From a virus, in the IMG/VR virus record IMGVR_UViG_3300032323_001142, positions 1 to 24,655 of that record: a DNA stretch of 24,655 bases. One strand, given 5' to 3'. The position numbers and the translations under genes were made by a program. The notes beneath the pieces are model-generated. The model was not told the origin of the DNA. It did no database searches and was given only the letters and a program-made list of their open reading frames with translations. Positions 8,221 to 15,155 of this stretch are shown here, piece by piece. How positions within the stretch are numbered: position 1 is the first letter of the stretch; each line of letters begins with the position of its first letter.

Positions 8221-8404
8221 CGTTCTCCTCCTGTATATACAAATCAATTCCATCCCGGCAAATCATGTTGGTGATCGGCGTCCGCTCCCCACCCGTGTTG
8301 CGCTGGACGTAGCGGGCGCAGGTTTGACGGCGGTCGCAGATTCGGTAGATTCCCGACTCTTCTAATGAGCCAAGGCAGCGTGAAACATCATTCAATAGGC
8401 GCAT
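8210..8404 (-). CDS. Small Cys-containing phage protein
   Basis: A 64-residue protein with four cysteines (SRCLGS, RICDRRQTCARY and NMICRD), suggesting a small metal-binding fold. It starts with ATG at 8404 and overlaps the 3' end of the upstream gene by 17 bases and the start of the downstream one by 11, so it sits in a translationally coupled chain. From memory, comparable small proteins with the CDRR..CARY pattern occur in early regions of many proteobacterial phages. There is no assigned function. It may bind nucleic acid or a host protein. Confidence 0.6.
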   Translation of the reverse strand: MRLLNDVSRCLGSLEESGIYRICDRRQTCARYVQRNTGGERTPITNMICRDGIDLYIQEENGER

Positions 8405-8537
8405 TGTCCCAGCCCTCTATCGTTTGCTGAGTCCGCAGCAGTTCCAGCAGCACTTCACTGGGCATTCCGTTATTGACCGCTTGGTTCATCACGCGGATTT
8501 TCTCGATCAGGTATTCCAGCTTTTCTTCAGTGGTCAT
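8388..8537 (-). CDS. Small helical early protein
   Basis: A 49-residue protein starting at the ATG at 8537 (MTTEEKLEYLIEKIRVMNQA), preceded by GGAGAAAGTCA. The frame continues upstream to 8588, but the extension has no ribosome binding site and reads through an intergenic gap. The N-terminal 35 residues are predicted to be a charged amphipathic helix, perhaps a short coiled coil, and the C-terminus ends in WDNAPIE. Its function is unknown. The overlap with the following Cys-containing gene suggests coupled expression. Confidence 0.6.
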   Translation of the reverse strand: MTTEEKLEYLIEKIRVMNQAVNNGMPSEVLLELLRTQQTIEGWDNAPIE

Positions 8538-8584
8538 TGACTTTCTCCAAAATATAATCGTGATTCCCGAACCCGTTAGTTGCC

Positions 8585-9037
8585 TCAAATATACTTTTCA
8601 CGATCCGCTCCCGCTCCGCAGTCATTATTCCCCCACAAAGCCCTTACTTTCTCCCACTCCCGCTTGTCGCAGTCATCACCAAGCACTTTCATATCAGGGT
8701 TTCTTGCGTCCATGTCAAACTCATATTCAAGGTCACGCTGAATGGCGTTTTTTACCTTCTCCGGCCAGTCGTCCCAGTTCGAGAGTATCCAATCAGCGCA
8801 TTCTCCAGATATGTAGGTGCGCCTTCCAACGCAGTATCTAGCCGCCGCTATAATCATCAGGCCATTCATGCCGTAGGCTTTGTTAAAGTTCATCACGCCC
8901 CCCTTATCCCGTTCTGTCTCGGCGGCTAGGAAAGCGTGGATTTCTTCCATGATTTCATTGATGTCATCAAATTGCGGTTCGTCTACAAAATCCCAAGCCT
9001 CAAGCGCCCGTTCCAGCAGTTCGGTTGCGTTACTCAT
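8585..9037 (-). CDS. Conserved hypothetical early phage protein
   Basis: A 150-residue acidic protein. The N-terminus (SNATELLERALEAWDF) is a helical segment like those of many early phage proteins. The central part (GLMIIAAARYCVGRRTYI, then SGECADWILSNWDDW) is the most distinctive block and recalls a recurring domain in small phage proteins where a YC.GRRTY motif is followed by a Trp-rich helix. Its ATG at 9037 overlaps the stop of the upstream membrane peptide as ATGA. There are no catalytic signatures and no membrane segment. Role unknown; placement in the accessory part of the leftward operon suits host takeover or counter-defence, but that is speculation. Confidence 0.7.
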   Translation of the reverse strand: MSNATELLERALEAWDFVDEPQFDDINEIMEEIHAFLAAETERDKGGVMNFNKAYGMNGLMIIAAARYCVGRRTYISGECADWILSNWDDWPEKVKNAIQRDLEYEFDMDARNPDMKVLGDDCDKREWEKVRALWGNNDCGAGADREKYI

Positions 9038-9165
9038 GGCTTACACTCCGCTTGGATCTTGGCGAGTTCTATTTGAGTTTTGTTGTACGCACTAAAGGCA
9101 AACGCTCCGAAAATTACTAAAAGCGCTACAACTGCAAAAACTAAGTCTCCTTTGTCAAAGTTCAT
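9034..9165 (-). CDS. Single-pass membrane peptide (43 residues)
   Basis: This small gene reads from ATG at 9165, preceded by GGGAGGAATA, and ends at TGA 9034-9036. The peptide has a short charged N-terminus (MNFDKGD), one hydrophobic helix (about residues 8-26, LVFAVVALLVIFGAFAFSA) and a short polar tail containing one cysteine. Both ends overlap neighbouring genes (TAATG upstream, ATGA downstream), which strongly supports translation. It is likely to sit in the inner membrane with the N-terminus inside or outside undecided. Function unknown; candidates include superinfection exclusion or modulation of a host membrane protein. Confidence 0.65.
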   Translation of the reverse strand: MNFDKGDLVFAVVALLVIFGAFAFSAYNKTQIELAKIQAECKP

Positions 9166-9506
9166 TATTCCTCCCAAGAAATCTCGTGGTATCTAAGTGC
9201 GTGGGGTTCTGCCGCTTTTGCTTCTTCTTCACTGACATAAGGACCCTTGCAAAACCTATGCTCAAACATAGCTAGCCAACCCGTCTTCCTGACGGGAGCC
9301 ATAAATAAGTCGAGCCTGCTGTGATCGTTAAATTCATAACTGCCATTGGGGTACCATCTTTCTATGTGCCGGCCACTCGTTACCCCTACCAGTATAACTA
9401 CTCCTTTTTCAGGAAGGTCGAACTTCGTTAGCTGCGTCACTGGTTTCCCTTCCCTTGTACAAACTGGCGCACCCGCCAAGGCCTGCTCTAAATCAAATGG
9501 CTTCAT
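9165..9506 (-). CDS. Conserved hypothetical early phage protein
   Basis: A 113-residue protein beginning MKPFDLEQALAGAPVCTREG, a start shared from memory with a widespread group of phage and prophage hypothetical proteins. The rest shows strand-rich segments (GVVILVGVTSGRHIERWYPN), a DLFMAP motif and a C-terminal YVSEEEAKAAEPH tail. The group looks like small beta proteins with conserved surface loops; its function is unknown. Its TAA overlaps the next start as TAATG, and the coding 3' end supplies the next gene's ribosome binding site. Confidence 0.75.
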   Translation of the reverse strand: MKPFDLEQALAGAPVCTREGKPVTQLTKFDLPEKGVVILVGVTSGRHIERWYPNGSYEFNDHSRLDLFMAPVRKTGWLAMFEHRFCKGPYVSEEEAKAAEPHALRYHEISWEE

Positions 9507-9507
9507 A

Positions 9508-9813
9508 TTATTCTCCTGTTGCTTTCTTTATTGCGGCACGGGCTTTATTGGTAGCGTAATTTGAGTCCCTTTCTTCAATGATTCCAGAATAGGCAAGCAT
9601 TTCTTTCAAAGCCTCTAGCAATTCCGGGGCGGCGGCAATTAGGGCGGCATCTGCATCCACGTCATTTGTCATAGCACCTCGCCAACGGATAGCACGGGCA
9701 ACAACCGTTTCGGATTCGCCTTTACCAGCCCATACGTTTCGATAGGGCTGTCCGTACCCGTCATAACTTCCAAGATTGCCAATACGCCAAGGCCCCGGCG
9801 TGTGCTTGCTCAT
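9508..9813 (-). CDS. Conserved hypothetical phage protein (HTPGPW type)
   Basis: A 101-residue protein. The start at 9813 (MSKHTPGPWRIG) is preferred over 9852 because it overlaps the upstream stop as ATGA and follows GGGGAAAGCGGA. The N-terminal HTPGPW followed by a segment and then DADAALIAAAPELLEALKEM is characteristic of a very common phage protein group whose function is not established. The middle includes a VVARAIRWRG strand. C-terminal residues form an Ala/Lys-rich helix. No catalytic residues can be assigned. It is part of the accessory block of small genes between the hairpin leader and the integrase. Confidence 0.75.
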   Translation of the reverse strand: MSKHTPGPWRIGNLGSYDGYGQPYRNVWAGKGESETVVARAIRWRGAMTNDVDADAALIAAAPELLEALKEMLAYSGIIEERDSNYATNKARAAIKKATGE

Positions 9814-10034
9814 TCCGCTTTCCCCTGCATCATTGCCATCGTTTTCATCCACGTCGCGTAGGCTTCACCCGCGTCTGTGATGCGCTCACCCAAGAAGATC
9901 ATGCCTTCTTTGTCCAGCCTCATGATTTCTTCGTTCTGTGGCTTGAATATAAGGGAACTGTGAGGTGCTATATCAGCGCTGGAGAGAATGCCCGCAGGCA
10001 GGTCTCCAGTGTTCACGATCAATTTAGTGTCCAT
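9810..10034 (-). CDS. Small early protein directly behind the hairpin leader
   Basis: A 74-residue protein starting MDTKLIVNTGDLPAGILS and ending in GMIFLGERITDAGEAYATWM, a C-terminal pattern that recurs in small phage hypothetical proteins. ATG at 10034 follows AGGAGAAAGCA, a strong ribosome binding site, and its TGA overlaps the next start as ATGA. Just upstream lie three inverted-repeat hairpins; the last ends about 20 bases before the start, so its expression may depend on their folding. Function unknown. Confidence 0.7.
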   Translation of the reverse strand: MDTKLIVNTGDLPAGILSSADIAPHSSLIFKPQNEEIMRLDKEGMIFLGERITDAGEAYATWMKTMAMMQGKAE

Positions 10035-10055
10035 TGCTTTCTCCTGTAAATAGGC

Positions 10056-10226
10056 GCCCTCGGCGGTTTGATCGACCGGACCATTTCAAAAGTTGAAATA
10101 GATTGCCGAGGGCAAAAGGGTGGGGCGGTTTTTTTTGCTGAGTGACCTCGTTAATGGAAGTCCCGCCCCATAAAGGGTGGGCAGCGGTCGTTTTGTTGAA
10201 CCGTTAAAAGTAGGTTCCCGCCGCCC
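10056..10226 (-). ncRNA. Three consecutive structured RNA-like hairpins (two are homologous copies)
   Basis: Read on the - strand. Copy A (10226-10179): outer stem GGGCGGCGG/CCGCTGCCC with one G-U pair, stacked inner stem GAACC/GGTTC, loop TACTTTTAAC, and a 10-base A-rich strand before the outer 3' arm. Copy B (10169-10122): outer stem GGGGCGG/CCGCCCC, inner stem GACTTC/GAGGTC with one U-G pair, loop CATTAAC, and a 15-base A-rich strand. Both are followed by CACCCTTT. Inner stems differ in sequence but keep pairing, as expected for a conserved structure. A third hairpin (10113-10056) has outer stem GCCCTCGGC/GCCGAGGGC and inner stem ATTTCAA/TTGAAAT. It could be a regulatory leader, processing or antitermination signal, or a DNA site. 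No known family assigned. Confidence 0.5.
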
Positions 10227-10233
10227 ATTAAAC

Positions 10234-10494
10234 TCATTCGCTGAAACTCTTCGGTAGCGCAGCTTTGCGATTCATGAACGCCGCGTGGCGCTCTTTCGCC
10301 AGGCACCCGCAGGATTTGCTGGCTCCGTTGCGCAGTCGGGTGAGCGCGACCCAGCGACGGACGCCACAGTCGCAGGAACACAGGGTTTGCCGTGCGGCCT
10401 TGACGTGGGTGCCTCCTTTGCGTTCGCCGCCGATGACTTGCCAGCGTCCGTAGCGGGTGCCGGGGTTGGGGACGGGATGGATGATGTTGGACAT
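10234..10494 (-). CDS. Small Cys-cluster (zinc-finger-like) phage protein
   Basis: An 86-residue basic protein. After an N-terminal segment with RYGRWQVIGGERKGG comes a cysteine cluster: Cys39, Cys41 and Cys43 (LCSCDCG) and Cys62, Cys64 (SCGCL), separated by the basic stretch VALTRLRNGASK. This arrangement recurs in short phage proteins and in DNA-binding modules attached to HNH or AP2-type homing proteins, so a metal-stabilised DNA-binding function is likely. No HNH nuclease residues are present. It follows the Gp157 gene by three bases and precedes the hairpin leader. The DNA-binding role is inferred. Confidence 0.7.
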   Translation of the reverse strand: MSNIIHPVPNPGTRYGRWQVIGGERKGGTHVKAARQTLCSCDCGVRRWVALTRLRNGASKSCGCLAKERHAAFMNRKAALPKSFSE

Positions 10495-10497
10495 GGG

Positions 10498-10998
10498 TTA
10501 CTTCACCCTCAACGACTCACCCTGGCGCAAGACTGCACCCGGCACATATTCACCGGCTTTCAGGCGTTCGCTGATGGCTTTCTTGTCGATCTTGACTTCC
10601 ACCACTTCGGCCTTGAAATCATCCGGTATCTTTTGCGGATCAATAATTTCAACCGCTGGCGGATTGGCCTGAATACGGGCGGCAAACTCTGGCCATTCCA
10701 GTTTGCTTTTTCCAAGAATCTTCATGCTTTCTTTTGCGTAATCCTTGAGCCATTGGGAGCGCTTGCGCTTGGCGTCCAGGCGAGATTTCATAGCGTCCAA
10801 CGCATCCTTGATGGCCTCGGCTTCGACTTCCAAATTCCGCGAGTAGGCGATCACCGCCTTGAGCTTGTCTTCGGCTTCACCCTCGATCCCTTGGAGGGTA
10901 TCGGTAAAAAGGTCGGGTGATAGGTCCGATTCAGGATCAGTCGCCGCGTCCAGGGCTTGCATATAACGAGCGTTGATATCGTAAAGCGTGCTGTTCAT
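10498..10998 (-). CDS. Siphovirus Gp157 family protein
   Basis: A 166-residue protein recognised as Gp157-like. It has a long charged helical N-terminal region with a coiled-coil look (EGEAEDKLKAVIAYSRNLEV, continuing to about residue 80) and a C-terminal segment with a strand-rich part (KAEVVEVKIDKKAISERLKA) ending in GAVLRQGESLRVK. Gp157 proteins typically sit with phage SSB and recombination genes, as here next to the helicase, DUF669 and Sak4-like genes. The original Gp157 was linked to phage resistance in Streptococcus thermophilus, but its biochemical role is not clear. Its ATG overlaps the preceding stop as ATGA. Confidence 0.88.
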   Translation of the reverse strand: MNSTLYDINARYMQALDAATDPESDLSPDLFTDTLQGIEGEAEDKLKAVIAYSRNLEVEAEAIKDALDAMKSRLDAKRKRSQWLKDYAKESMKILGKSKLEWPEFAARIQANPPAVEIIDPQKIPDDFKAEVVEVKIDKKAISERLKAGEYVPGAVLRQGESLRVK

Positions 10999-11321
10999 TG
11001 TGGTCTCCAGTCATTACAGCCAGTGGTTAAAATCCGGGTCGGTATCGGCTTTTGTCGGTTCATGCAGTAGGGGTCTGATTCATCGGGCCGGGTGTATTCG
11101 GCGCATTCATGGCAGACCAGTTCGGGTACTTTCATATCGTGCTGAATCGGGTCAGTGAATCCATCCAGCCTTTGGCTGTGCATCCAGTGTTCACATAAGC
11201 CCCAGGCGTCGTCCTCGATAAGCCAGCCGATCTGCTCTTCGGGTAGTCGCTGGAAGAACTGTTGCGCGTCCGCACCGCCGATGGCTTTGAAGCGGGTGAA
11301 GAACTCATGCGGCGTCAGCAT
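10995..11321 (-). CDS. Small protein with C-terminal Cys-rich motif
   Basis: A 108-residue protein. The start at 11321 (MLTPHEFFTRFKAIGG) is chosen because GGAGATCGCC precedes it; an ATG four codons upstream has no such site. The N-terminal half is helical and Trp-rich (GWLIEDDAWGLCEHWMH). The C-terminal half carries CHEC, a later Cys in DPYCMNRQ and one in TTGCNDWRP, a spacing like small zinc-binding tails found in phage replication-associated proteins. The gene overlaps the helicase 3' end by 17 bases and the Gp157 start by four, so it is translated in tight coupling with both. Confidence 0.68.
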   Translation of the reverse strand: MLTPHEFFTRFKAIGGADAQQFFQRLPEEQIGWLIEDDAWGLCEHWMHSQRLDGFTDPIQHDMKVPELVCHECAEYTRPDESDPYCMNRQKPIPTRILTTGCNDWRPQ

Positions 11322-12981
11322 GGCGATCTCCAATGATGCGGTCGAGAATCTTTGGGTATTTGCCGCGAAGGTCGAGGCTCAATAAGACATCATGTTTAGA
11401 TGTCCTTTTATCAATTGACTGCTTTTGCCAGTAATAACTCGCTGATTCGAGGGCTTCGTCTGTTGGGCCGGTAACGTACCAATTAACAATCCACCAGTTA
11501 TCAGCCTGGCGTTTTGCCCAACTTCCATCCGGGTGGTAATCACAAACCCACTCCGTTGCAACCTTCACCGGCCACATACCGCTATCGTCAAAGTAATCAA
11601 CTCGCGTGACGGGGTATTCGCTCCCAGGCTTCTGGTATTTACTAAACTCAATCCGCGTGACTTTCTGAATCACCGGCTCCCATTGCGTCGAGATGAGCGC
11701 GGCCTCTGACGCAATATCCGCAACTTTCGGCTTTGGGGGCGGGAATGCGTGACCACATTGCGGACATTCCAGAATCTTGGCGTGAACGATGGACTCACAC
11801 TCGGGGCAGGTCTTGACGACCGGCTCGCCGGGTTCGCGGTCTTCCACGACTTTGCCGAGGTTGATGTTGGGATCATCCACGCACCCATGCCGCTCAATGT
11901 TCCCGGCGTAATCCAGCACCAGGCAATCGGCCTTGGCGTCGTGTGGCCGCATCCCTCGACCGAGCATTTGCAGATAGAGTCCCGTGCTGGCGGTCGGGCG
12001 TAGCAACACGATGCAATCAATCAGCGGAAGATCCACGCCCGTGGTCAGCACTCCGACATTCACCAGTGCGCGCACTTTGCCGAGTCGGAACTCATCCAGC
12101 ATCGCCTCGCGGGTCCGCTTGGGTGTTTGGCCCGTGACCAGATGGTTGCTGATGCCGTGCTTGTTGAGTTCGTGGCAGATTTCCGCCGCGTGTTCGATGG
12201 TGCAGGCAAAGACGATCCAGTGGTTGCGATCACTGCCACGATAGGCCGCATCCTCAATGGCCTTGCCGGTATTGCCGTCCGCCATCATGGCGGTACCTGC
12301 ATCACCGATGACAAACTCACCGCCGCGCTTCTTGACGGTCTCAAGGTCTACGGTAAAGCTGGTTCGTTTAGCCGTGAGCGGAGCCAGATACCCGGCCTCG
12401 ATCAACGGCAATAATTCGATTTGAGCGCCGATGTCGGTGAATAGCCGACCTTCGCCCTCATGGAGATAGCCTGAATCCAGACGGTAAGGCGTGGCCGTGA
12501 ATCCGACCACGCGCAATTTGCCGCCGTTGACCTGGCGCAGATGGTTGAGGAAACGACGATACCGACCCATTCCGGCGTGTGGTATCAAATGCGCTTCATC
12601 AATCAGCACCAGGTGAAATTCACCCAGTAGCGTGGCTTTATCCGCCACACTCTGAATGCCAGCAAAGATGACGCGGTTGTTGGTATGGCGTAAACCGATA
12701 GACGCAGAATAGATACCCGCGTCGCATTCGGGGAAAACCGCCAGCAACTTGGCGTGATCTTGCTCGATCAATTCCTTGACGTGCGTCAGTACCAGAACGC
12801 GCTGGCCTTGGAATTGCACCAGCGCATCGTGGATGATCTTCGCAATCAACAGGCTTTTACCTGAGCCAGTCGGAGCCACTACCAGGGGGTTATGCTCCAC
12901 TTCCGGCTCATGCTTGCGCAGACGAAACCAAGCATAAAGCTGCTCGATCGCGTCTTGTTGGTATTGGCGAAGGGTTAGCAT
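11305..12981 (-). CDS. SF2 DEAD/DEAH-box helicase with zinc ribbon
   Basis: A 558-residue ATP-dependent helicase. Motifs in order: Q-motif-like start LRQYQQDAI, Walker A APTGSGKS (36-43), DEAH (128-131), motif III TAT (162-164), and motif VI QMLGRGMRP (338-346). A four-cysteine zinc ribbon follows (Cys392, Cys395, Cys406, Cys409). The C-terminal 130 residues form an additional domain with several aromatic residues (SKYQKPGSEYPVTRVDYF). Phage helicases of this type act with recombination proteins at replication forks; here it sits between SSB-like DUF669 and Gp157. It has no methyltransferase or nuclease domain. Substrate preference is not visible from sequence. Confidence 0.93.
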   Translation of the reverse strand: MLTLRQYQQDAIEQLYAWFRLRKHEPEVEHNPLVVAPTGSGKSLLIAKIIHDALVQFQGQRVLVLTHVKELIEQDHAKLLAVFPECDAGIYSASIGLRHTNNRVIFAGIQSVADKATLLGEFHLVLIDEAHLIPHAGMGRYRRFLNHLRQVNGGKLRVVGFTATPYRLDSGYLHEGEGRLFTDIGAQIELLPLIEAGYLAPLTAKRTSFTVDLETVKKRGGEFVIGDAGTAMMADGNTGKAIEDAAYRGSDRNHWIVFACTIEHAAEICHELNKHGISNHLVTGQTPKRTREAMLDEFRLGKVRALVNVGVLTTGVDLPLIDCIVLLRPTASTGLYLQMLGRGMRPHDAKADCLVLDYAGNIERHGCVDDPNINLGKVVEDREPGEPVVKTCPECESIVHAKILECPQCGHAFPPPKPKVADIASEAALISTQWEPVIQKVTRIEFSKYQKPGSEYPVTRVDYFDDSGMWPVKVATEWVCDYHPDGSWAKRQADNWWIVNWYVTGPTDEALESASYYWQKQSIDKRTSKHDVLLSLDLRGKYPKILDRIIGDRHADAA

Positions 12982-12987
12982 GACGAT

Positions 12988-13473
12988 TTACCAGGGTACG
13001 TCGCTGCCAATATCGTCGGCCTCAGCCGGTGCGGCCTCAGGCTTCACCGATTGCAGCATCGGCATGTAGGACTTAATGCGGTTTTGCAGCTTGTCGGGGT
13101 CACGGTTATCCGGCTCCAGTGCGATACGCACCAGCATGGGCTTACCGTGAAGCTGTTCGGTGGTAGTCACTTGCATCTGATTGACCGCGTGACAGATCGC
13201 GCTGAAATTGCGCTGGGCGATTTCCTGCGTCTCCTGTTTGGCATGTTGCACACACAGCCATTGCTTCAGTGTCCGGTTCTTGTATTCGCCCTCGACGATC
13301 TTGAACTCCAACACTAGATTGGTTCCGCTGCCGGTCTTCGCCGGTTCCAGCGAAGAACTGTTGATGATGGCCTTGTAAGTCCCAGCCTTCATCGGCTGGA
13401 AGTCTTGCGAAGGCTCCACATTGGCGGCGTTAAAGCCTTTGTTGTTGCCGAATAATCCTGCGAGAGATGCCAT
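12988..13473 (-). CDS. DUF669 family, SSB-like protein
   Basis: A 161-residue protein of the DUF669 type, which from established work often substitutes for a single-strand DNA-binding protein in phages. The body is an OB-like strand-rich fold (GTYKAIINSSSLEPAKTGSG, then LVLEFKIVEGEYKN and TLKQWLCVQHAK). The C-terminus ends in an acidic tail, DDIGSDVPW, reminiscent of the conserved SSB tip that recruits partner proteins. It lies directly next to the Sak4-like ATPase gene and the helicase, forming a likely recombination/replication unit. Ends 13473 with ATG. Confidence 0.88.
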   Translation of the reverse strand: MASLAGLFGNNKGFNAANVEPSQDFQPMKAGTYKAIINSSSLEPAKTGSGTNLVLEFKIVEGEYKNRTLKQWLCVQHAKQETQEIAQRNFSAICHAVNQMQVTTTEQLHGKPMLVRIALEPDNRDPDKLQNRIKSYMPMLQSVKPEAAPAEADDIGSDVPW

Positions 13474-13478
13474 AGTCG

Positions 13479-14258
13479 TTATGCCTCTTTGGTGGTAGTT
13501 GTTTCTGGTTGAGTCGCTTTCTTAAAGGCGGCCTGGAACGCTCGCCATGACAGCGGGAGTTCATGCGGGAGGCCATAGCGGTTGCCAGCAAGACAACCGG
13601 GTGAATTACCGAGGATCAGGATGTTGCCCCCGGTGGAGGTATCACTGAGCGGCTTACCGTCAGCGACGAGGAGAGGGATACGGGCGTATCCAATAATGTC
13701 CGCCCATTCCTTGAGCATGTCGGCAGCTCCGTTGCCATTCTTCGGCGTGTGCAGCTTGAGGCTGGCAACGTCATAGGGTTCGTGCAGGGGATCGTTGACG
13801 GTGACAATTCGCGAGTGGCAGATGACGATAACGATCATGCCTTTTTCGCGGTTGAGCTTATCCAGCAAAGCAAAGATGGCCTTCCAGATATTCATGGCCA
13901 GGGTGTAGCCGTTCCCGTAGCCGCCTCCCGCACGGATGATGTTGTCCACGCCTTCCTTCTTACAGACGGCTTCATGCACTAGACGCTCCAGCCAATCGGC
14001 GGAATCCAGTACCACCGTCTTGAAGTCATGATCTTCATTAACCAGCGTCATCAACTGTTGGCGAACGGTTTCAGCATCCAGGGCCAACGGGAACGCATCC
14101 GCGTCGATGCCGTTGAGTCCGTCTTCCGTGCGAAGGAAAATCGGCTTGGGCGCGCTGGCACTAAAGGTAGACTTTCCCGACTTTTCAGCCCCGTGAATCA
14201 AGATTCGCGGCGGCGTTTCGTGCTTGGTCTTTTGGATGGTGGCGAGTAATGAAGTCAT
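13479..14258 (-). CDS. Sak4-like RecA-fold single-strand annealing ATPase
   Basis: A 259-residue P-loop protein. Walker A is GAEKSGKS (23-30) and the Walker B segment is TVVLDSADW (81-89). The central region (AGGGYGNGYTLAMNIWKAIF) and VIVICHS form the RecA-core pattern found in AAA_24/Sak4 proteins. Such proteins promote annealing or strand exchange for phage recombination and usually neighbour an SSB gene, here DUF669. The C-terminus is Lys/Thr-rich (QPETTTTKEA) and probably disordered. The gene start overlaps the previous stop as ATGA. Identification is from motifs and context; the precise recombinase subgroup cannot be proven here. Confidence 0.88.
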   Translation of the reverse strand: MTSLLATIQKTKHETPPRILIHGAEKSGKSTFSASAPKPIFLRTEDGLNGIDADAFPLALDAETVRQQLMTLVNEDHDFKTVVLDSADWLERLVHEAVCKKEGVDNIIRAGGGYGNGYTLAMNIWKAIFALLDKLNREKGMIVIVICHSRIVTVNDPLHEPYDVASLKLHTPKNGNGAADMLKEWADIIGYARIPLLVADGKPLSDTSTGGNILILGNSPGCLAGNRYGLPHELPLSWRAFQAAFKKATQPETTTTKEA

Positions 14259-14458
14259 GTCGTTTGCTCTTGGTTTAGTGATCTTTCCAGTTCTGCCTTT
14301 TCAGCCTGCAACCGCCCGATGTGCGCGGCCAGATTGCTGCACTCGGTCTGCAACTCTTCCAGTTCCAGGCTGATCTGTTGATTGCGCCATTGCTTGTGGC
14401 GTTGTTCCAAATCAGTCAGCCCGGCCCAATCCATCAGTCGGTTAAGAAGGGCGCTCAT
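14255..14458 (-). CDS. Small coiled-coil early protein
   Basis: A 67-residue protein starting MSALLNRLMDWAGLTDLEQR. The start at 14458 overlaps the upstream TGA as ATGA; the alternative ATG at 14473 lies inside the previous gene with no better ribosome binding site. Residues 20-64 are strongly helical with heptad-like Leu/Glu spacing (ISLELEELQTECSNLAAHIG, then RLQAEKAELERSL), so a coiled coil is likely. Its own stop overlaps the Sak4-like start as ATGA. Function unknown; it might be a dimeric adaptor or regulator. Confidence 0.65.
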   Translation of the reverse strand: MSALLNRLMDWAGLTDLEQRHKQWRNQQISLELEELQTECSNLAAHIGRLQAEKAELERSLNQEQTT

Positions 14459-14652
14459 CGGTGCGCGTGCCACTTGTAGGGAATGGCCAGGTAGCTGAAG
14501 AAGCCGACCTTCTCGACAATCTGGTAAGCCTTGCGGCCCTTGCGGATAATGTCGCCGTGAAAGCGTGGGCGCCAGCTCCAGATGGATTGGCAGAGCTTGG
14601 GCCTGGCAAACTTCAGGCCAGCTACGTCGATGCAGTCTTGATTCATCATCAT
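14455..14652 (-). CDS. Small basic early protein
   Basis: A 65-residue basic protein beginning MMMNQDCIDVAGLKFARPKL. I start it at 14652, which overlaps the previous stop (ATGA) and has GAGGAGG about ten bases upstream; the frame open to 14760 would run through the upstream gene. Two in-frame ATGs follow directly, so the exact first codon is not certain. It contains Trp- and Arg-rich parts (SIWSWRPRFHGDIIRKGRKA), giving a positive charge compatible with nucleic acid binding, but no recognised domain. Function unknown. Confidence 0.6.
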   Translation of the reverse strand: MMMNQDCIDVAGLKFARPKLCQSIWSWRPRFHGDIIRKGRKAYQIVEKVGFFSYLAIPYKWHAHR

Positions 14653-14936
14653 GGTTCGTCGTCCTCCTCGATGTTGGCGATCTCTTCTTGAAAGCGTTCT
14701 ATTTCGCTGTCCGGTAGCAGCGGCATCACGTCCACGATCACCCGATCGACGCGCTGCCATTTGCCGTCAATAAAGGCTTTGCCTTTGGTTTCGTACTCGA
14801 CGGCTTCAATCTCAACTTCGCCGCCTTCGGCTGGGCACCAGTTGTCGGGGTGCCCGGATAGGTTTGGGGGGATGTAGACGCTGGCTGTGTAGTCCACTTC
14901 CACTTCGGTGCCGTTCAGGTCTAGCAGGACGCCCAT
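14649..14936 (-). CDS. Conserved small early phage protein (lambdoid accessory type)
   Basis: A 95-residue acidic protein. The N-terminus (GVLLDLNGTEVEVDYTASVY) and the segment NWCPAEGGEVEIEAVEYE recall a widespread phage protein with a cysteine or proline-rich CPAEPPEVEI motif, encoded in early operons of lambdoid phages. The C-terminus is strongly acidic (EEIANIEEDDEP). ATG at 14936 overlaps the upstream stop as TGATG, and its stop overlaps the next start as ATGA. The biochemical role is unknown; I name no family. Confidence 0.72.
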   Translation of the reverse strand: MGVLLDLNGTEVEVDYTASVYIPPNLSGHPDNWCPAEGGEVEIEAVEYETKGKAFIDGKWQRVDRVIVDVMPLLPDSEIERFQEEIANIEEDDEP

Positions 14937-15115
14937 CAGCGTTCACCGCAGTGGATGCAGGCCAGCTTTTGTCCTTGCTGGCTGGTTTTGTATTTGGCAA
15001 CTGCCGAGGATTTCTCGGCCATTGCCGCGTCATTCCCATCCATCCAGCCCACGATCAGAATCCCGCAGACAATGGCGATCATGGCAAAGCGTTCTTGTTT
15101 AGTGGTTTTGTTCAT
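14936..15115 (-). CDS. Small membrane protein with C-terminal CxxC
   Basis: A 59-residue protein starting at ATG 15115 (MNKTTKQERF), preceded by GGAGACCAAC; the frame extends to 15166 without support. Residues 10-26 (FAMIAIVCGILIVGWMD region) make one membrane helix. The soluble tail is polar and ends CIHCGER, with a CxxC pair that could bind metal or form a disulfide if exported. Positively charged residues before the helix suggest the N-terminus inside and the tail outside. Its stop overlaps the following start by one base. Confidence 0.6.
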   Translation of the reverse strand: MNKTTKQERFAMIAIVCGILIVGWMDGNDAAMAEKSSAVAKYKTSQQGQKLACIHCGER

Positions 15116-15155
15116 GTTGGTCTCCGAAAGAGTGGCCGTCCGTGGCCGAAGTGGG

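Noticed and set aside
10151-10381. 76-codon - strand frame over the hairpin leader
   Set aside because: It overlaps the zinc-finger gene out of frame and reads through the hairpins; no start signal.
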